In this document: piece by piece, positions 34,875 through 43,486 of the stretch | Layout of the letters: the number at the start of each line of letters is the position of its first letter | How positions within the stretch are numbered: position 1 is the first letter of the stretch | Assembly: GCA_965200765.1 (NCBI GenBank) | Contig: OZ241380.1 | Coordinates: forward strand, 1,116,001 to 1,180,000 | Direction of reading: 5' to 3' | Origin: G965200765 sp965200765 | Lineage (GTDB): Bacteria; Pseudomonadota; Gammaproteobacteria; Arenicellales; JAJDZL01 | DNA length: 64,000 nt | Position numbers and translations under genes: made by a program | The notes under the pieces: model-generated | Told to the model about the DNA's origin: nothing | Database searches by the model: none | Seen by the model: the letters and a program-made list of their open reading frames with translations, nothing else

Positions 34875-34914
34875 AGCTGTTGTAATCAATCGTTGGCTTG
34901 GAGAGTTTCTTGCA

Positions 34915-36189
34915 ATGCATTATCGAAAGCACATTTTTTGCTGTGTCAATGAGCGAATGCCAAAACATCCTCGAAGTTGTTGCTCGGCCCGAGGATCAGT
35001 GGAACTGCGCGGCTACATGAAACTGCGCGCCGCTCAAATGGGGCTCAAGGATATTCGAATCAATAATGCAGGTTGCCTGGAGCGATGCGAACTGGGTCCA
35101 ACCATGGTGATTTATCCGGAAGGGGTTTGGTATCACTATCAGACAAAAGATGATGTTGATGAAATTTTGCAAATGCATGTGATTGAAGACCGGCCGGTAG
35201 AGCGATTATTGCTTGCAGATGGACAAAAATATCCTGGTCCGCTTCGATTTTCTAAACTGCAGTTGAAAACCACGAAGATTGATTGGCTGTCAGATGACAC
35301 TATGCAGGTTGAGTTCCAGCACGTCACCGATCAGTCATTGCCGACGTTTACAGCTGGAACTCGTATCAGCATTCAGACAACCGGCGAGCGGCCGTTGCGT
35401 CAATCCTATTCCTTGATCAACAGTCCGGCGGAACGGCATCGCTATGTCATCGGAGTGCCGTCAAGCAATCGCGATACATCCGGGTGGCTTCACAAAGAAT
35501 TGAAGGTTGGCGATACGATTAATGCATCACTTTTGGAAAACAACTTTGAACTTGACGAAAGTGCCATGAAACATGTACTGATTGCCGATGATGCAGGGAT
35601 AGCATCAATGTTGTCCATATGCCATCGGTTGAAGGAGACTGATGCGGCATTTGAATGCCATTTTTGCGCTAGTTCGAAGGAGAATTCTCCATTCCTGAAA
35701 ATGGCAGAGAAAATTGCGGGCGATCAATTGACAGTGTATGCCAGCAACGGCATTCCACTGGGTTCATTGTTGCAGTTTCATCAAGCAGGTGATCATCTGT
35801 ATCTTGCCGGAACGTCTGATTTGATCAGGGAAGGTCGGAAACATGCAAGTCACTGGCCACAAGAATCAGTCTGCTGGGAGAGTGGCTATGACAGGCAATC
35901 AAGCAGTTTGCCGAATCATGCGTTTGAAATTCAATTGGCAAGGCAGCAAAGAACAATCCCGGTGCGCGAAGATCAAACTATACTTGAAGCACTGCAGGAA
36001 CATGGTGTGACAACTGAGATTGCGTGCGAAGATGAACTTTGCGGAGCATGTCAAACCAAGGTTATCCATGGACAGGTTGAACATCGGAATTTCGAGATTG
36101 TTGATAGTGCGAGGGATGATTGCAAATCAATGTTAATTTGCGTATCCAGGGCCGCACCCGAAGAGACTCGACTGATTTTGGATCTATGA
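34915..36189 (+). CDS. fusion: thioredoxin-like [2Fe-2S] ferredoxin + phthalate dioxygenase-type reductase + plant-type [2Fe-2S] ferredoxin
   Basis: About 424 residues from ATG 34915. Residues 5-100 are a thioredoxin-like [2Fe-2S] ferredoxin: HIFCCVNER, cysteines around 22-23, and N-A-G-C-L-E-R-C-E-L-G-P (Cys54, Cys58) followed by YPEGVWYHY. Residues 105-320 are a ferredoxin-NADP reductase-like flavin/NAD module (RPLRQSYSLINSP at 159; A-D-D-A-G-I-A-S-M at 224). Residues 335-424 are a plant-type [2Fe-2S] domain with Cys371, Cys376, Cys379 and Cys409 (CEDELCGACQTKV). The last two modules together match phthalate dioxygenase reductases; the N-terminal ferredoxin is extra. It could feed electrons to an oxygenase or the upstream Old Yellow Enzyme. 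The frame is open 65 codons upstream, overlapping that gene, but those residues are not conserved-looking. Confidence 0.8.
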   Translation: MHYRKHIFCCVNERMPKHPRSCCSARGSVELRGYMKLRAAQMGLKDIRINNAGCLERCELGPTMVIYPEGVWYHYQTKDDVDEILQMHVIEDRPVERLLLADGQKYPGPLRFSKLQLKTTKIDWLSDDTMQVEFQHVTDQSLPTFTAGTRISIQTTGERPLRQSYSLINSPAERHRYVIGVPSSNRDTSGWLHKELKVGDTINASLLENNFELDESAMKHVLIADDAGIASMLSICHRLKETDAAFECHFCASSKENSPFLKMAEKIAGDQLTVYASNGIPLGSLLQFHQAGDHLYLAGTSDLIREGRKHASHWPQESVCWESGYDRQSSSLPNHAFEIQLARQQRTIPVREDQTILEALQEHGVTTEIACEDELCGACQTKVIHGQVEHRNFEIVDSARDDCKSMLICVSRAAPEETRLILDL

Positions 36190-36209
36190 CTGAATTGACA
36201 GGTATTTGA

Positions 36210-36983
36210 ATGAGCAACAAAAATATTATTGTAACTGGCGGTGGTACCGGCATAGGGCTTGCAATTGCAACAGCGTTCGCAAAACAGGGCGATTGCGTTG
36301 TGATTTGCGATCGTGACACGGCGCTGGTCGACCAATTGAATAACAGTGAGCAACAGATTACCGGATATGTAGCCGATGCGGCCGATGAAGCAGCAGTGAA
36401 TCATTTGTTTGACAAGGCGCTTTCAAAGTTCAAAGGCAAGCTTGATGTGCTGGTGAACAATGTTGGCATTGCAGGACCGAATGGTCCACTGGAAACGCTA
36501 GACGCATCTGAATGGAGTGAAACTGTAAGAGTGAATCTTGTCAGTGCATTTTTGTGTTCCAAACGAGCGATACCGGTGATGAAAGAACAGGGATTTGGTT
36601 CCATTGTGAATTTGTCATCGACTGCCGGTATTCAGGGGTATCCCTTGAGATCGCCTTATGCTGCGTCGAAATGGGGAATCGTGGGTCTGACAAAAACAAT
36701 GGCAATGGAGTTGGGTGCGTTTGGTGTTCGAGTCAATGCAATCTGTCCCGGCCCGGTTTCGGGTCCTCGCATTGACCGGGTCATTGCGGCAGAGGCGAAT
36801 ACGCGTGGTGTGGAATTTCAGCAAATTCGCGAGAAGTACGAAAACCAGGTGTCAATGAAGACGTTTGTTGAAGCAGAAGATGTTGCAGATATGATACTGT
36901 TCATTTGCTCTTCGGAAGGGGCCAAGATCAGCGGACAGGCACTGGCGGTGGATGGACACACCGAGACTTTGGCATTTCATTGA
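36210..36983 (+). CDS. SDR-family NAD(P)-dependent oxidoreductase
   Basis: A 257-residue classical SDR with T-G-G-G-T-G-I-G-L-A-I (residues 9-19), N-N-V-G-I-A-G, and the Ser-Tyr-Lys catalytic set in V-N-L-S-S-T-A-G-I-Q-G-Y-P-L-R-S-P-Y-A-A-S-K-W-G. C-P-G-P-V and the C-terminal ISGQALAVDGHTE are typical. It starts 20 bases after the three-module reductase and completes the operon. Substrate unknown. Confidence 0.88.
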   Translation: MSNKNIIVTGGGTGIGLAIATAFAKQGDCVVICDRDTALVDQLNNSEQQITGYVADAADEAAVNHLFDKALSKFKGKLDVLVNNVGIAGPNGPLETLDASEWSETVRVNLVSAFLCSKRAIPVMKEQGFGSIVNLSSTAGIQGYPLRSPYAASKWGIVGLTKTMAMELGAFGVRVNAICPGPVSGPRIDRVIAAEANTRGVEFQQIREKYENQVSMKTFVEAEDVADMILFICSSEGAKISGQALAVDGHTETLAFH

Positions 36984-37223
36984 GTCCGTCGGCGAAAGGT
37001 TCATCCAAATTTTCAGTACTGCAGACGCAACTCCGCAATCATGGCAGGGCAGTACAGGTGTTTCGCTACTCTGCAAAGTGACACTTCACAGTGTATTTGC
37101 AATATAGTTTCAGTTTCGAGACAATTTGTGACTCAAATTTGAATAAACTAATATATTGAATCTGTCTGACTGTTTGCAGATGGTTCAGTCCATAAACATT
37201 TTCACGATAAAGGAGTTGAAGAT

Positions 37224-38252
37224 ATGATGGTTTTACTGAAAAAATTGTTGTTCAGCGCATCAGCTGCACTATTTGCCGGCACGGGTTTTCTGGCATCGGC
37301 AGTTGTTCTGGCCGATGGGCATGGCGACTATCCAAATCGACCAATCACAGTAATTTGCTGCTATGGCAAGGGCGGTGGCTCGGACCAGTCGGTGGATGCC
37401 ATTGCAGGACCCGCGGCCGAAATCATGGGTGCCAAGATCAACAAGATTAATATTCCCGGTGGCGGTGGCAGCAATTGCTTGCCTGAGTTCCAGCAGGCAC
37501 CCGCAGACGGTTACACGCTTCTGCAACACATTGACACGCTTCCGTCAAAGTATGTCGAAGGCACGATTGATTTGAATCCGGTTACTGACCTGGAACCACT
37601 TGTGATTATGAACGTTGCCCCGACGATGCTGTTCATCAAGTCTGATGACGAGCGATTTTTGACTAACGGTGAGGCAGATTTTGACAAAGTGCTGGCTTAT
37701 GCCCGGTCTGAAGAAGGCAAGATGACAGTATCCAACATCAATATTCCGATGGAATTGGTTAGCATGGCCGTGTTGGAGAAACACTTTGGCATCAAGGTGA
37801 AACAGGTTCTGAACGACAAGGCTGCCCAGCGCTATGGCGTGGTGATTGGCGGACAGCTTGACGTGCTTATGGAACAACCGGGCGATGTCAAGAAATTTGT
37901 TGAAGCGGGCCAGTTGACGCCGGTACTGGCGATTTGGCCGAATCGATTTGAAGCGTATCCAGATACCAAGTCAACCGGACAGGATTATGGGTTAGACTGG
38001 AATCCGTTGTTGCGTTTCCGCGGAATGTTCGTCAAGAAGGGGGCTCCCCAAGAAATCGTTGACTATCTTGCTGGCGTATTTACGCAAGCCTACATGTCGG
38101 ATGAGCATCAGGATTTTATCAAGCGCAAGAACCTGGATATCGTGGATTCGTATCGTAGCCGGGATGACACTGCAGGACTGCTGCAGGAAGCCCTTGGGGT
38201 ATACGCGGATGCATTTCGTGATCTGGGTATGAACGTCCGAGAAGGATTCTAA
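37224..38252 (+). CDS. tctC: tripartite tricarboxylate transporter substrate-binding protein (TctC family)
   Basis: A 342-residue periplasmic binding protein with an N-terminal signal peptide (LLFSASAALFAGTGFLASA, cleavage near VLA-DG). The mature start has Y-P-N-R-P-I-T-V-I-C, then G-G-S-D-Q-S, N-I-P-G-G-G-G-S-N-C, and the C-terminal G-M-F-V-K-K-G-A-P-Q-E-I-V. It captures carboxylates for the TctAB permease encoded next. A strong AAGGAG site precedes the ATG. An intrinsic terminator separates it from tctB, which should raise its level relative to the permease. Confidence 0.92.
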   Translation: MMVLLKKLLFSASAALFAGTGFLASAVVLADGHGDYPNRPITVICCYGKGGGSDQSVDAIAGPAAEIMGAKINKINIPGGGGSNCLPEFQQAPADGYTLLQHIDTLPSKYVEGTIDLNPVTDLEPLVIMNVAPTMLFIKSDDERFLTNGEADFDKVLAYARSEEGKMTVSNINIPMELVSMAVLEKHFGIKVKQVLNDKAAQRYGVVIGGQLDVLMEQPGDVKKFVEAGQLTPVLAIWPNRFEAYPDTKSTGQDYGLDWNPLLRFRGMFVKKGAPQEIVDYLAGVFTQAYMSDEHQDFIKRKNLDIVDSYRSRDDTAGLLQEALGVYADAFRDLGMNVREGF

Positions 38253-38276
38253 GGTTTCAAACTCCTATTTTGTTGA

Positions 38277-38313
38277 CCGTCGGTGATTTATCAATCATCG
38301 ACGGAATTTTTTT
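38277..38313 (+). terminator. intrinsic terminator/attenuator between tctC and tctB
   Basis: An 11-pair stem (CCGTCGGTGAT with ATCATCGACGG, one G-U pair) and a 6-base loop is followed by AATTTTTTT. It lies 24 bases after the tctC stop and 27 bases before tctB. This is a typical partial terminator for binding-protein genes placed ahead of permease genes. Confidence 0.8.
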
Positions 38314-38339
38314 GTTGCAAGACTAACTGGATTTGATAA

Positions 38340-38879
38340 ATGGGCGATTCCAAGAAGCTATCTGCTCACAGGCGTAAAGGTGCCATTGAAGGCGGTTGCT
38401 GGTTGGTATTCGCAATTCTGGCCTACGTTTACACATTCCAGTTTGATGCACCGCAAATCGGCTTTCAATTGGGTCCGGCATATTGGCCGCGGCTGATCAT
38501 CATTGGAATTGTGATTGCGGCGGGCTGGACCATCTACTCGAATCTTGTCGGTATCACAGAGGGAAAAGAGGGTGAAAGTAATAAAGTAACCCCCCAAGCA
38601 TCGAAAAAAGTTGATATTCGTGTTGCACTGATCTTCGCGTCACCGGTTGTGTACGTTATTTTGATGCACCAGTTCGGATTTTTGCTGGTCACTCCATTTT
38701 TTCTGTTTTTTTACATGAAACTGCTCGGAGTACAAAAGTGGCGAACGCTGTTTATCATTACAACTTTCGTCTATGCAACCATTATTTTGGTATTCGTACG
38801 GCTGATTTTCACTTATATGCCTCCGGGCAGAGGAATTTTCCATACGATGAACGGTTACATTGTCGGATTCTTTAGCTGA
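38340..38879 (+). CDS. tctB: tripartite tricarboxylate transporter small membrane subunit (TctB family)
   Basis: A 179-residue protein with about four membrane spans (near residues 18-38, 50-70, 100-125 and 135-160). G-P-A-Y-W-P-R is the typical TctB motif after the first helix. It forms the permease with TctA. Its stop overlaps the tctA start as TGATG, implying translational coupling. Confidence 0.85.
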   Translation: MGDSKKLSAHRRKGAIEGGCWLVFAILAYVYTFQFDAPQIGFQLGPAYWPRLIIIGIVIAAGWTIYSNLVGITEGKEGESNKVTPQASKKVDIRVALIFASPVVYVILMHQFGFLLVTPFFLFFYMKLLGVQKWRTLFIITTFVYATIILVFVRLIFTYMPPGRGIFHTMNGYIVGFFS

Positions 38880-40390
38880 TGGAAGATTTTTTAACCGGAA
38901 CTGCCTTGTTGTTCACCAATCCCGCCGGGATTGTAATTTTCATTGCTGGCTTGCTTGGTGGGTTGGTGTTTGGCGCGGTACCGGGTTTGAGTATGCTTAC
39001 GCTTGCAGCGGTGCTTCTTCCGTTTACTGCATGGATGTCGTCAGAACATGCAATCATGCTGTATGGAGTGATTTATGTCGCGGGTGTATATGGTGGTGCC
39101 ATCACTGCAATTCTGTTCAACATTCCAGGTTCGGTAGAAAACGCTCCAACTGCATTCGATGGATATCCGATGACCCGCAATGGACAGTCCGGCAAGGCGA
39201 TTGGATATGCCGTTACATGTTCTGCCATTGGCGGAACACTTTCTGCGATTGCCATGATGGCGTTTACTGAACCGGTTGCGAATTTCGCCATCAAAACATT
39301 CGGCTATCCGGAGATTTTTGCATTGGTATTTTTTGGACTGGCAGTGGTTGCCGGCATCGGTACGCGATCGCTGGCCAAGGGATGGTTGTCGCTGTTGCTG
39401 GGGTTGATGATTGGCGCAGTCGGCAGCGACCCGGTCAGCGGAGTGCCGCGCTTTACATTCGGTACGCTCTACATGCATGGCGGAATTCACTTTATTCCAC
39501 TAATTCTGGGTTTCTTTGCCATATCGGAAGTTTTTATGCAAGGCACGCGACTTGCGAAAGGCCAATATGAAGCACCGATCGTATCGGTCAATTATCCCAG
39601 TTTTATCGAATTCTGGAAAATGAAGTTCGTTGTTGTTCGCTCGGCACTCATTGGCTTTTTCTGCGGGGTTTTGCCAGGCATCGGTGCTACGCTGGCCGCA
39701 TTCATGTCGTACAACGAAGCGGTTCGTTGGTCCAAGACACCTGAAAAATTCGGTACCGGCATACCTGAAGGGGTTGTGGCGCCTGAAACTGCAAACAACT
39801 CGGCTACCGGTGCGGCGATGATTCCGCTGTTGGCACTGGGTTTGCCGGGCGGGGCGTTGACAGCAATGATGATTGCGGTATTCAATCTGCACGACATGGA
39901 TATTGGCCCTTTAATCATGGTGGAAGCCCGAGACCTGGTCTGGGTGCTGTTTGCATCAATGTTTTGGGCCAGCCTGGCGATATTGCTATTGGGGGTTGTC
40001 GAAGCAAAGGGAATTGTCAATTTGCTCAGAATACCTTTTCCGATGCTGGCGCCGGTCATATTGGTGTTTGCAACGATTGGAGCGTTTGCGTTGCGCAGCA
40101 ATATCATTGATATCTATACGATGTTCATTGCGGGGGTATTGGGCTATGTCCTGAGAAAGAGGGATTATTCAATTCCGGCCCTTGTAATGGGGGTTATTCT
40201 GGGAAAGATCGGAGAGGAAAATTTTGCCTTGTCGCTGGTACTGATGGACTACAACTTTTTCCAGTTTTTTACCAGTCCTATCAGTGCTGTTCTGATTTCA
40301 ATCGGCATTCTGACGATTGTGATGAATCTGGTTCGTCATCGAAAAATGTTTGGTTCCAAGTACGCCGAGTTCGAGGGGGAGAATCAGTAG
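38879..40390 (+). CDS. tctA: tripartite tricarboxylate transporter large permease (TctA family)
   Basis: A 503-residue, roughly 12-span membrane protein. The TctA signature G-L-V-F-G-A-V-P-G-L-S near residue 30 and its repeat G-V-L-P-G-I-G-A-T are visible, together with Y-G-G-A-I-T-A-I-L-F-N-I-P-G and the duplicate A-N-N-S-A-T-G-A-A-M-I-P-L-L-A-L-G-L-P-G. The transported solute cannot be told from sequence; TTT systems take citrate, tartrate, terephthalate, sulfoacetate-type or other acids. Confidence 0.93.
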   Translation: MEDFLTGTALLFTNPAGIVIFIAGLLGGLVFGAVPGLSMLTLAAVLLPFTAWMSSEHAIMLYGVIYVAGVYGGAITAILFNIPGSVENAPTAFDGYPMTRNGQSGKAIGYAVTCSAIGGTLSAIAMMAFTEPVANFAIKTFGYPEIFALVFFGLAVVAGIGTRSLAKGWLSLLLGLMIGAVGSDPVSGVPRFTFGTLYMHGGIHFIPLILGFFAISEVFMQGTRLAKGQYEAPIVSVNYPSFIEFWKMKFVVVRSALIGFFCGVLPGIGATLAAFMSYNEAVRWSKTPEKFGTGIPEGVVAPETANNSATGAAMIPLLALGLPGGALTAMMIAVFNLHDMDIGPLIMVEARDLVWVLFASMFWASLAILLLGVVEAKGIVNLLRIPFPMLAPVILVFATIGAFALRSNIIDIYTMFIAGVLGYVLRKRDYSIPALVMGVILGKIGEENFALSLVLMDYNFFQFFTSPISAVLISIGILTIVMNLVRHRKMFGSKYAEFEGENQ

Positions 40391-40418
40391 CTGGAAATGT
40401 TGGTAGTCCAGTCACAGT

Positions 40419-41279
40419 ATGATATCAATCAAATCACCTTGGTATAAAGAGTTTGACAAGTTTGTCCGCGCGATCCAAAATTCAGTCCTGATTGCGGCGC
40501 CTTACATTAATCGGCAACCCGTAGAACGATTGGTGAGGGAATTGCATAGCAAGGATTTGGTGCAAATTGATGTATTGACGAATTTGGACAGCACTCATCT
40601 CATCAATGGTTCTGTTGATGCGGGGGCATTATTCTGGCTATGTCAAGAGGTTCCAGGAACAAGTGTCTGGAGCTTGCCACGCTTGCATGCGAAAGCCTAT
40701 GTAGCTGACAATCGTACTGCAATTGTTACTTCTGCAAATTTCACCAACAACGGACTCACTCGAAATTACGAACTGGGGGTGGAAATTTCAGATTCACGAT
40801 ATATTGACGACTTGGTGCAAGATCTTCAAGAATACAAACAGTTAGGATGTTGTGTACCGCAAAGAATTTTGATGGAGTTAGATCAGATAGCAGGAGAAGC
40901 CAGGCGGATACAGGTAAATACTGATTCTTCCACTCGTTCTGTCTATTCGACTGAAATTGAAAACTTTTTGAATCAATTGGATGATGTTTTGGTTGATTTG
41001 AGAACTCTGCCCGGAGAATCCAGAACCACAATTTTTGGACGGGCAATTCTTTATGTTTTAAGTCAATATGGTCCTTTGACCACCAAGGAGTTACAACCGA
41101 TTATTCAGAATCTTTATCCGGATTTGTGCAGTGAAGGTGAGCAACGAATTATCAATGGCGTCGCTTTTGGTAGTAAATGGAAGCACGATTTCCGGAATGC
41201 TCAGGTGAGTTTGAAACGTAGCGGAAAAATTCGTAATGATGGTGGCCGTGGCGGCAAGTGGTTTGTAAAACCACAGTAA
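40419..41279 (+). CDS. PLD-superfamily nuclease-like protein with C-terminal winged helix
   Basis: A 286-residue protein. Residues 10-130 form a single phospholipase D domain: L-H-A-K-A-Y-V-A-D (His90, Lys92, Asp97) and S-A-N-F-T-N-N-G (Ser105, Asn107), the HKD motif. One HKD per chain is usual for dimeric nucleases such as Nuc and BfiI. Residues about 200-286 look like a winged helix (YGPLTTKELQPIIQNLYPDL ... GGRGGKWFV) similar to modules of restriction enzymes. No methyltransferase is adjacent. Possible defence or repair nuclease. It begins 28 bases after tctA, perhaps with its own promoter. Confidence 0.72.
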   Translation: MISIKSPWYKEFDKFVRAIQNSVLIAAPYINRQPVERLVRELHSKDLVQIDVLTNLDSTHLINGSVDAGALFWLCQEVPGTSVWSLPRLHAKAYVADNRTAIVTSANFTNNGLTRNYELGVEISDSRYIDDLVQDLQEYKQLGCCVPQRILMELDQIAGEARRIQVNTDSSTRSVYSTEIENFLNQLDDVLVDLRTLPGESRTTIFGRAILYVLSQYGPLTTKELQPIIQNLYPDLCSEGEQRIINGVAFGSKWKHDFRNAQVSLKRSGKIRNDGGRGGKWFVKPQ

Positions 41280-41656
41280 GATGATTATTCGTGTCTCTGA
41301 CTATAAGTAGGGGAAGCTCAAACTGGCATAAGTTCAGCAACCACTTTTGCCCAGTCAGTGTCCGCCGACGAAGGTGTCACCACTTTGACTAGCCTCTTGA
41401 GCTGTATGCTTCTGTGTCCAAAAATTGGTAGGGTTCTGCTACGGTTTGATTTATCCTCGCCGGCATGCTCAATCAGATAGTTGTGTTGTGTTATACGACA
41501 ATCCTTTACAATAGCTGGAGACATGTATTAAACAAGTGGGTCAAATTGCTGATTGAGGACAAAACACTCATGGCGGTTCATCGAAAGTAATCTCCGAATG
41601 AAGTACGGTGAACCAGGAAGGTCAAGTTTTATGCAAACTGAATCAAGGATGGCTTC
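41280..41656. other. 377-base gene-free region containing a decayed mobile-element-like fragment
   Basis: No intact gene. A minus-strand open frame (41318-41524, 68 codons) is not a recognised protein, but its 5' part is homologous to the DNA upstream of the IS1595-like remnant at 62 kb (see repeat entries). The last 100 bases lead to the ZIP-like gene; no clear promoter or terminator was found. Confidence 0.4.
41413..41514 (-). repeat. diverged dispersed repeat, copy 1
   Basis: Shares ordered blocks with 62004-62107: TGTGTCCA, TTCTGCT, CTCGCC then GCATGCTCAATCA, and a terminal CAATAG preceded by CCTTT. Both copies read on the minus strand as I-E-H-A-G-E in the same order. The copies have diverged in the intervening bases. 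They probably come from the same kind of mobile element. Confidence 0.55.
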
Positions 41657-43486
41657 GTGACAGAATCATTGATCTGGCTGGCATTTTGGATGGGGATCAT
41701 CAGTGCTTGCTCACTTCCTATGGGTACATTGACAACCTTGGTGTGGAAGCCCAGCGACCGGGCGGTCGGCATACTGATGTCTTTTGGCGGCGGTGCGTTG
41801 CTCGCTGCACTTACCTTGGACCTGGTTGGTGCCGCACTGGCAAGAGGACATTTTGTATCGTTGGCCTTAGGTTGTATTGCAGGGGGTATCATCTTTGTTG
41901 CGCTTGACCAGATGGTAAACAACCACGGTGGATTTCTGCGCAAATCCTCAACTGTGATTCAATATGTTCACCGACAAAGAAGAGCTCGCTTCAAGAAAGT
42001 AATCACTGCAATTGAAAGAGCAACCATATTCCACAATCTGCCAAGTGAAGACGTGGAGTATCTTGCAAGGTCCGTAGAACATGAAATGGTAGAAGCAGGG
42101 GTAACAATAATTGCGGCTGGTGACCCCTCTGAATTCTTGTACATCGTGGAAAAAGGCGAAGTTACGATTACTGATCCGCGTATGGGAAGACAACTTTCAG
42201 GGGTTTGGACCGATGGTCAAACGTTTGGCTGGCATGCATTCATTACCGGCTCGCCTAACACGCGCAATGCTGTTGCAACGGAGGAGAGCAGTATTTGGAA
42301 ACTGTCAAGAGAGCATTTTCAGAACTTGCTTCATCAGTCTTCAAACTTGGTGAATGCAACCAAAGATGTATTGACCAGTGACCTGGTTGCCGAATATCTG
42401 ATGGACCGTCAAGGACTAACTCGGCAACAGTATACGGAATGGCGTGACAATGCTGTTCAAGTATTGGAAAATGACAATGAAATTCTTAACGCAATCTCGC
42501 TAAATCGTCATCAGGAAGAGTTTGTCAACGTTTCAAACAGAATTGGCCGCATACCTCTTTTTCAAGGACTGTCACGAAAAAAACTTGTTGCTGTCGCTGA
42601 CCGTTTGTACTGTGTTCGTTTCACTCAAGGGGACATAATCTTTAAAGAGGGCGATCTGGCCGACCGGTTTTATATTGTGAAATCTGGCCGTGTTGCGATG
42701 GTGAGTTCTGATGACCCTTTGGGGCAAAGATTGACCATAGGTGAAAATCAGGCCTTTGGTGGCAAGTCATTTATTACCGGCGCAACGCGTGCTAACAGTG
42801 TAGTCGCTTCAGTTGACACGGAGTTATGGGTGTTGCGAAAAACAGATTTCAACGCCTTGCTTAAGCGATACCCCAGATTTCAAAAGCAACTTCGGTCTTA
42901 TCTTGCTGATGAAGAAATTTCGGAGTATCTTGAAAGTCGAAAAGGGCTTGAGTCGGACAAGGTGGAACAATGGATCAAGGAAGCAACCGAAAGCACAAAA
43001 CTAAGGCAGATGACTCCGTCGGTGGCGGACATGGCAAAAAAGATCGGGCATGGTGGTGCGCCGATGGCGATTTGGTTGGGGATCATGCTGGATGGAGTTC
43101 CTGAATCGCTTGTAATCGGTAGCTCGCTTATCCACTCGCATGTCAGCTTGTCATTGATTGCAGGGTTGTTCTTGTCCAACTATCCGGAAGCCTTGTCCAG
43201 TTCGATCGGCATGCGTCAGCAGGGCATGAGTTTCATGCGCGTATTTATCATGTGGGGCTCACTTACGATTTTGACAGGCATCGGTGCGGCACTGGGGAAC
43301 ATTTTCTTTGTTGGTGCAGATCCACATTTGTTTGCAGTTGTTGAAGGAGTCGCGGCCGGAGCGATGCTTACAATGATTGCGCAGACAATGGCACCCGAAG
43401 CTTATATCAAGGGTGGTTCTGTGGTCGGTTTGTCAACCTTGTTAGGGTTTCTGGCAGCAGTTTTCTGCAAGACCCTTGGCAGTTGA
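41657..43486 (+). CDS. ZIP-like metal permease split by two cyclic-nucleotide-binding-fold domains
   Basis: A 609-residue fusion. Residues 1-90 hold three membrane helices (MGIISACSLPMGTLTTL, GILMSFGGGALLAAL, LALGCIAGGIIFVALDQ) like ZIP helices 1-3. Residues about 122-230 and 298-415 are two cyclic-nucleotide-binding-fold domains (EFLYIVEKGEVTI; DRFYIVKSGRVAMV), each followed by a similar helical segment (EYLMDRQGLTRQQYTEW; EYLESRKGLESDKVEQW), which points to an internal duplication. Residues 468-609 return to ZIP-like helices with D-G-V-P-E (479-483) and S-N-Y-P-E-A (507-512) where ZIPs have HNxxEG and HExPHE. The phosphate-binding cassettes (FGWHAFITG, FGGKSFITG) lack the usual Glu, so ligand binding may be altered. 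Inferred: a regulated metal transporter or sensor. Confidence 0.8.
   Translation: MTESLIWLAFWMGIISACSLPMGTLTTLVWKPSDRAVGILMSFGGGALLAALTLDLVGAALARGHFVSLALGCIAGGIIFVALDQMVNNHGGFLRKSSTVIQYVHRQRRARFKKVITAIERATIFHNLPSEDVEYLARSVEHEMVEAGVTIIAAGDPSEFLYIVEKGEVTITDPRMGRQLSGVWTDGQTFGWHAFITGSPNTRNAVATEESSIWKLSREHFQNLLHQSSNLVNATKDVLTSDLVAEYLMDRQGLTRQQYTEWRDNAVQVLENDNEILNAISLNRHQEEFVNVSNRIGRIPLFQGLSRKKLVAVADRLYCVRFTQGDIIFKEGDLADRFYIVKSGRVAMVSSDDPLGQRLTIGENQAFGGKSFITGATRANSVVASVDTELWVLRKTDFNALLKRYPRFQKQLRSYLADEEISEYLESRKGLESDKVEQWIKEATESTKLRQMTPSVADMAKKIGHGGAPMAIWLGIMLDGVPESLVIGSSLIHSHVSLSLIAGLFLSNYPEALSSSIGMRQQGMSFMRVFIMWGSLTILTGIGAALGNIFFVGADPHLFAVVEGVAAGAMLTMIAQTMAPEAYIKGGSVVGLSTLLGFLAAVFCKTLGS

Noticed and set aside
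34720..34914. N-terminal extension of the three-module reductase
   Set aside because: It overlaps the Old Yellow Enzyme coding sequence in another frame and the ferredoxin domain begins just after ATG 34915.
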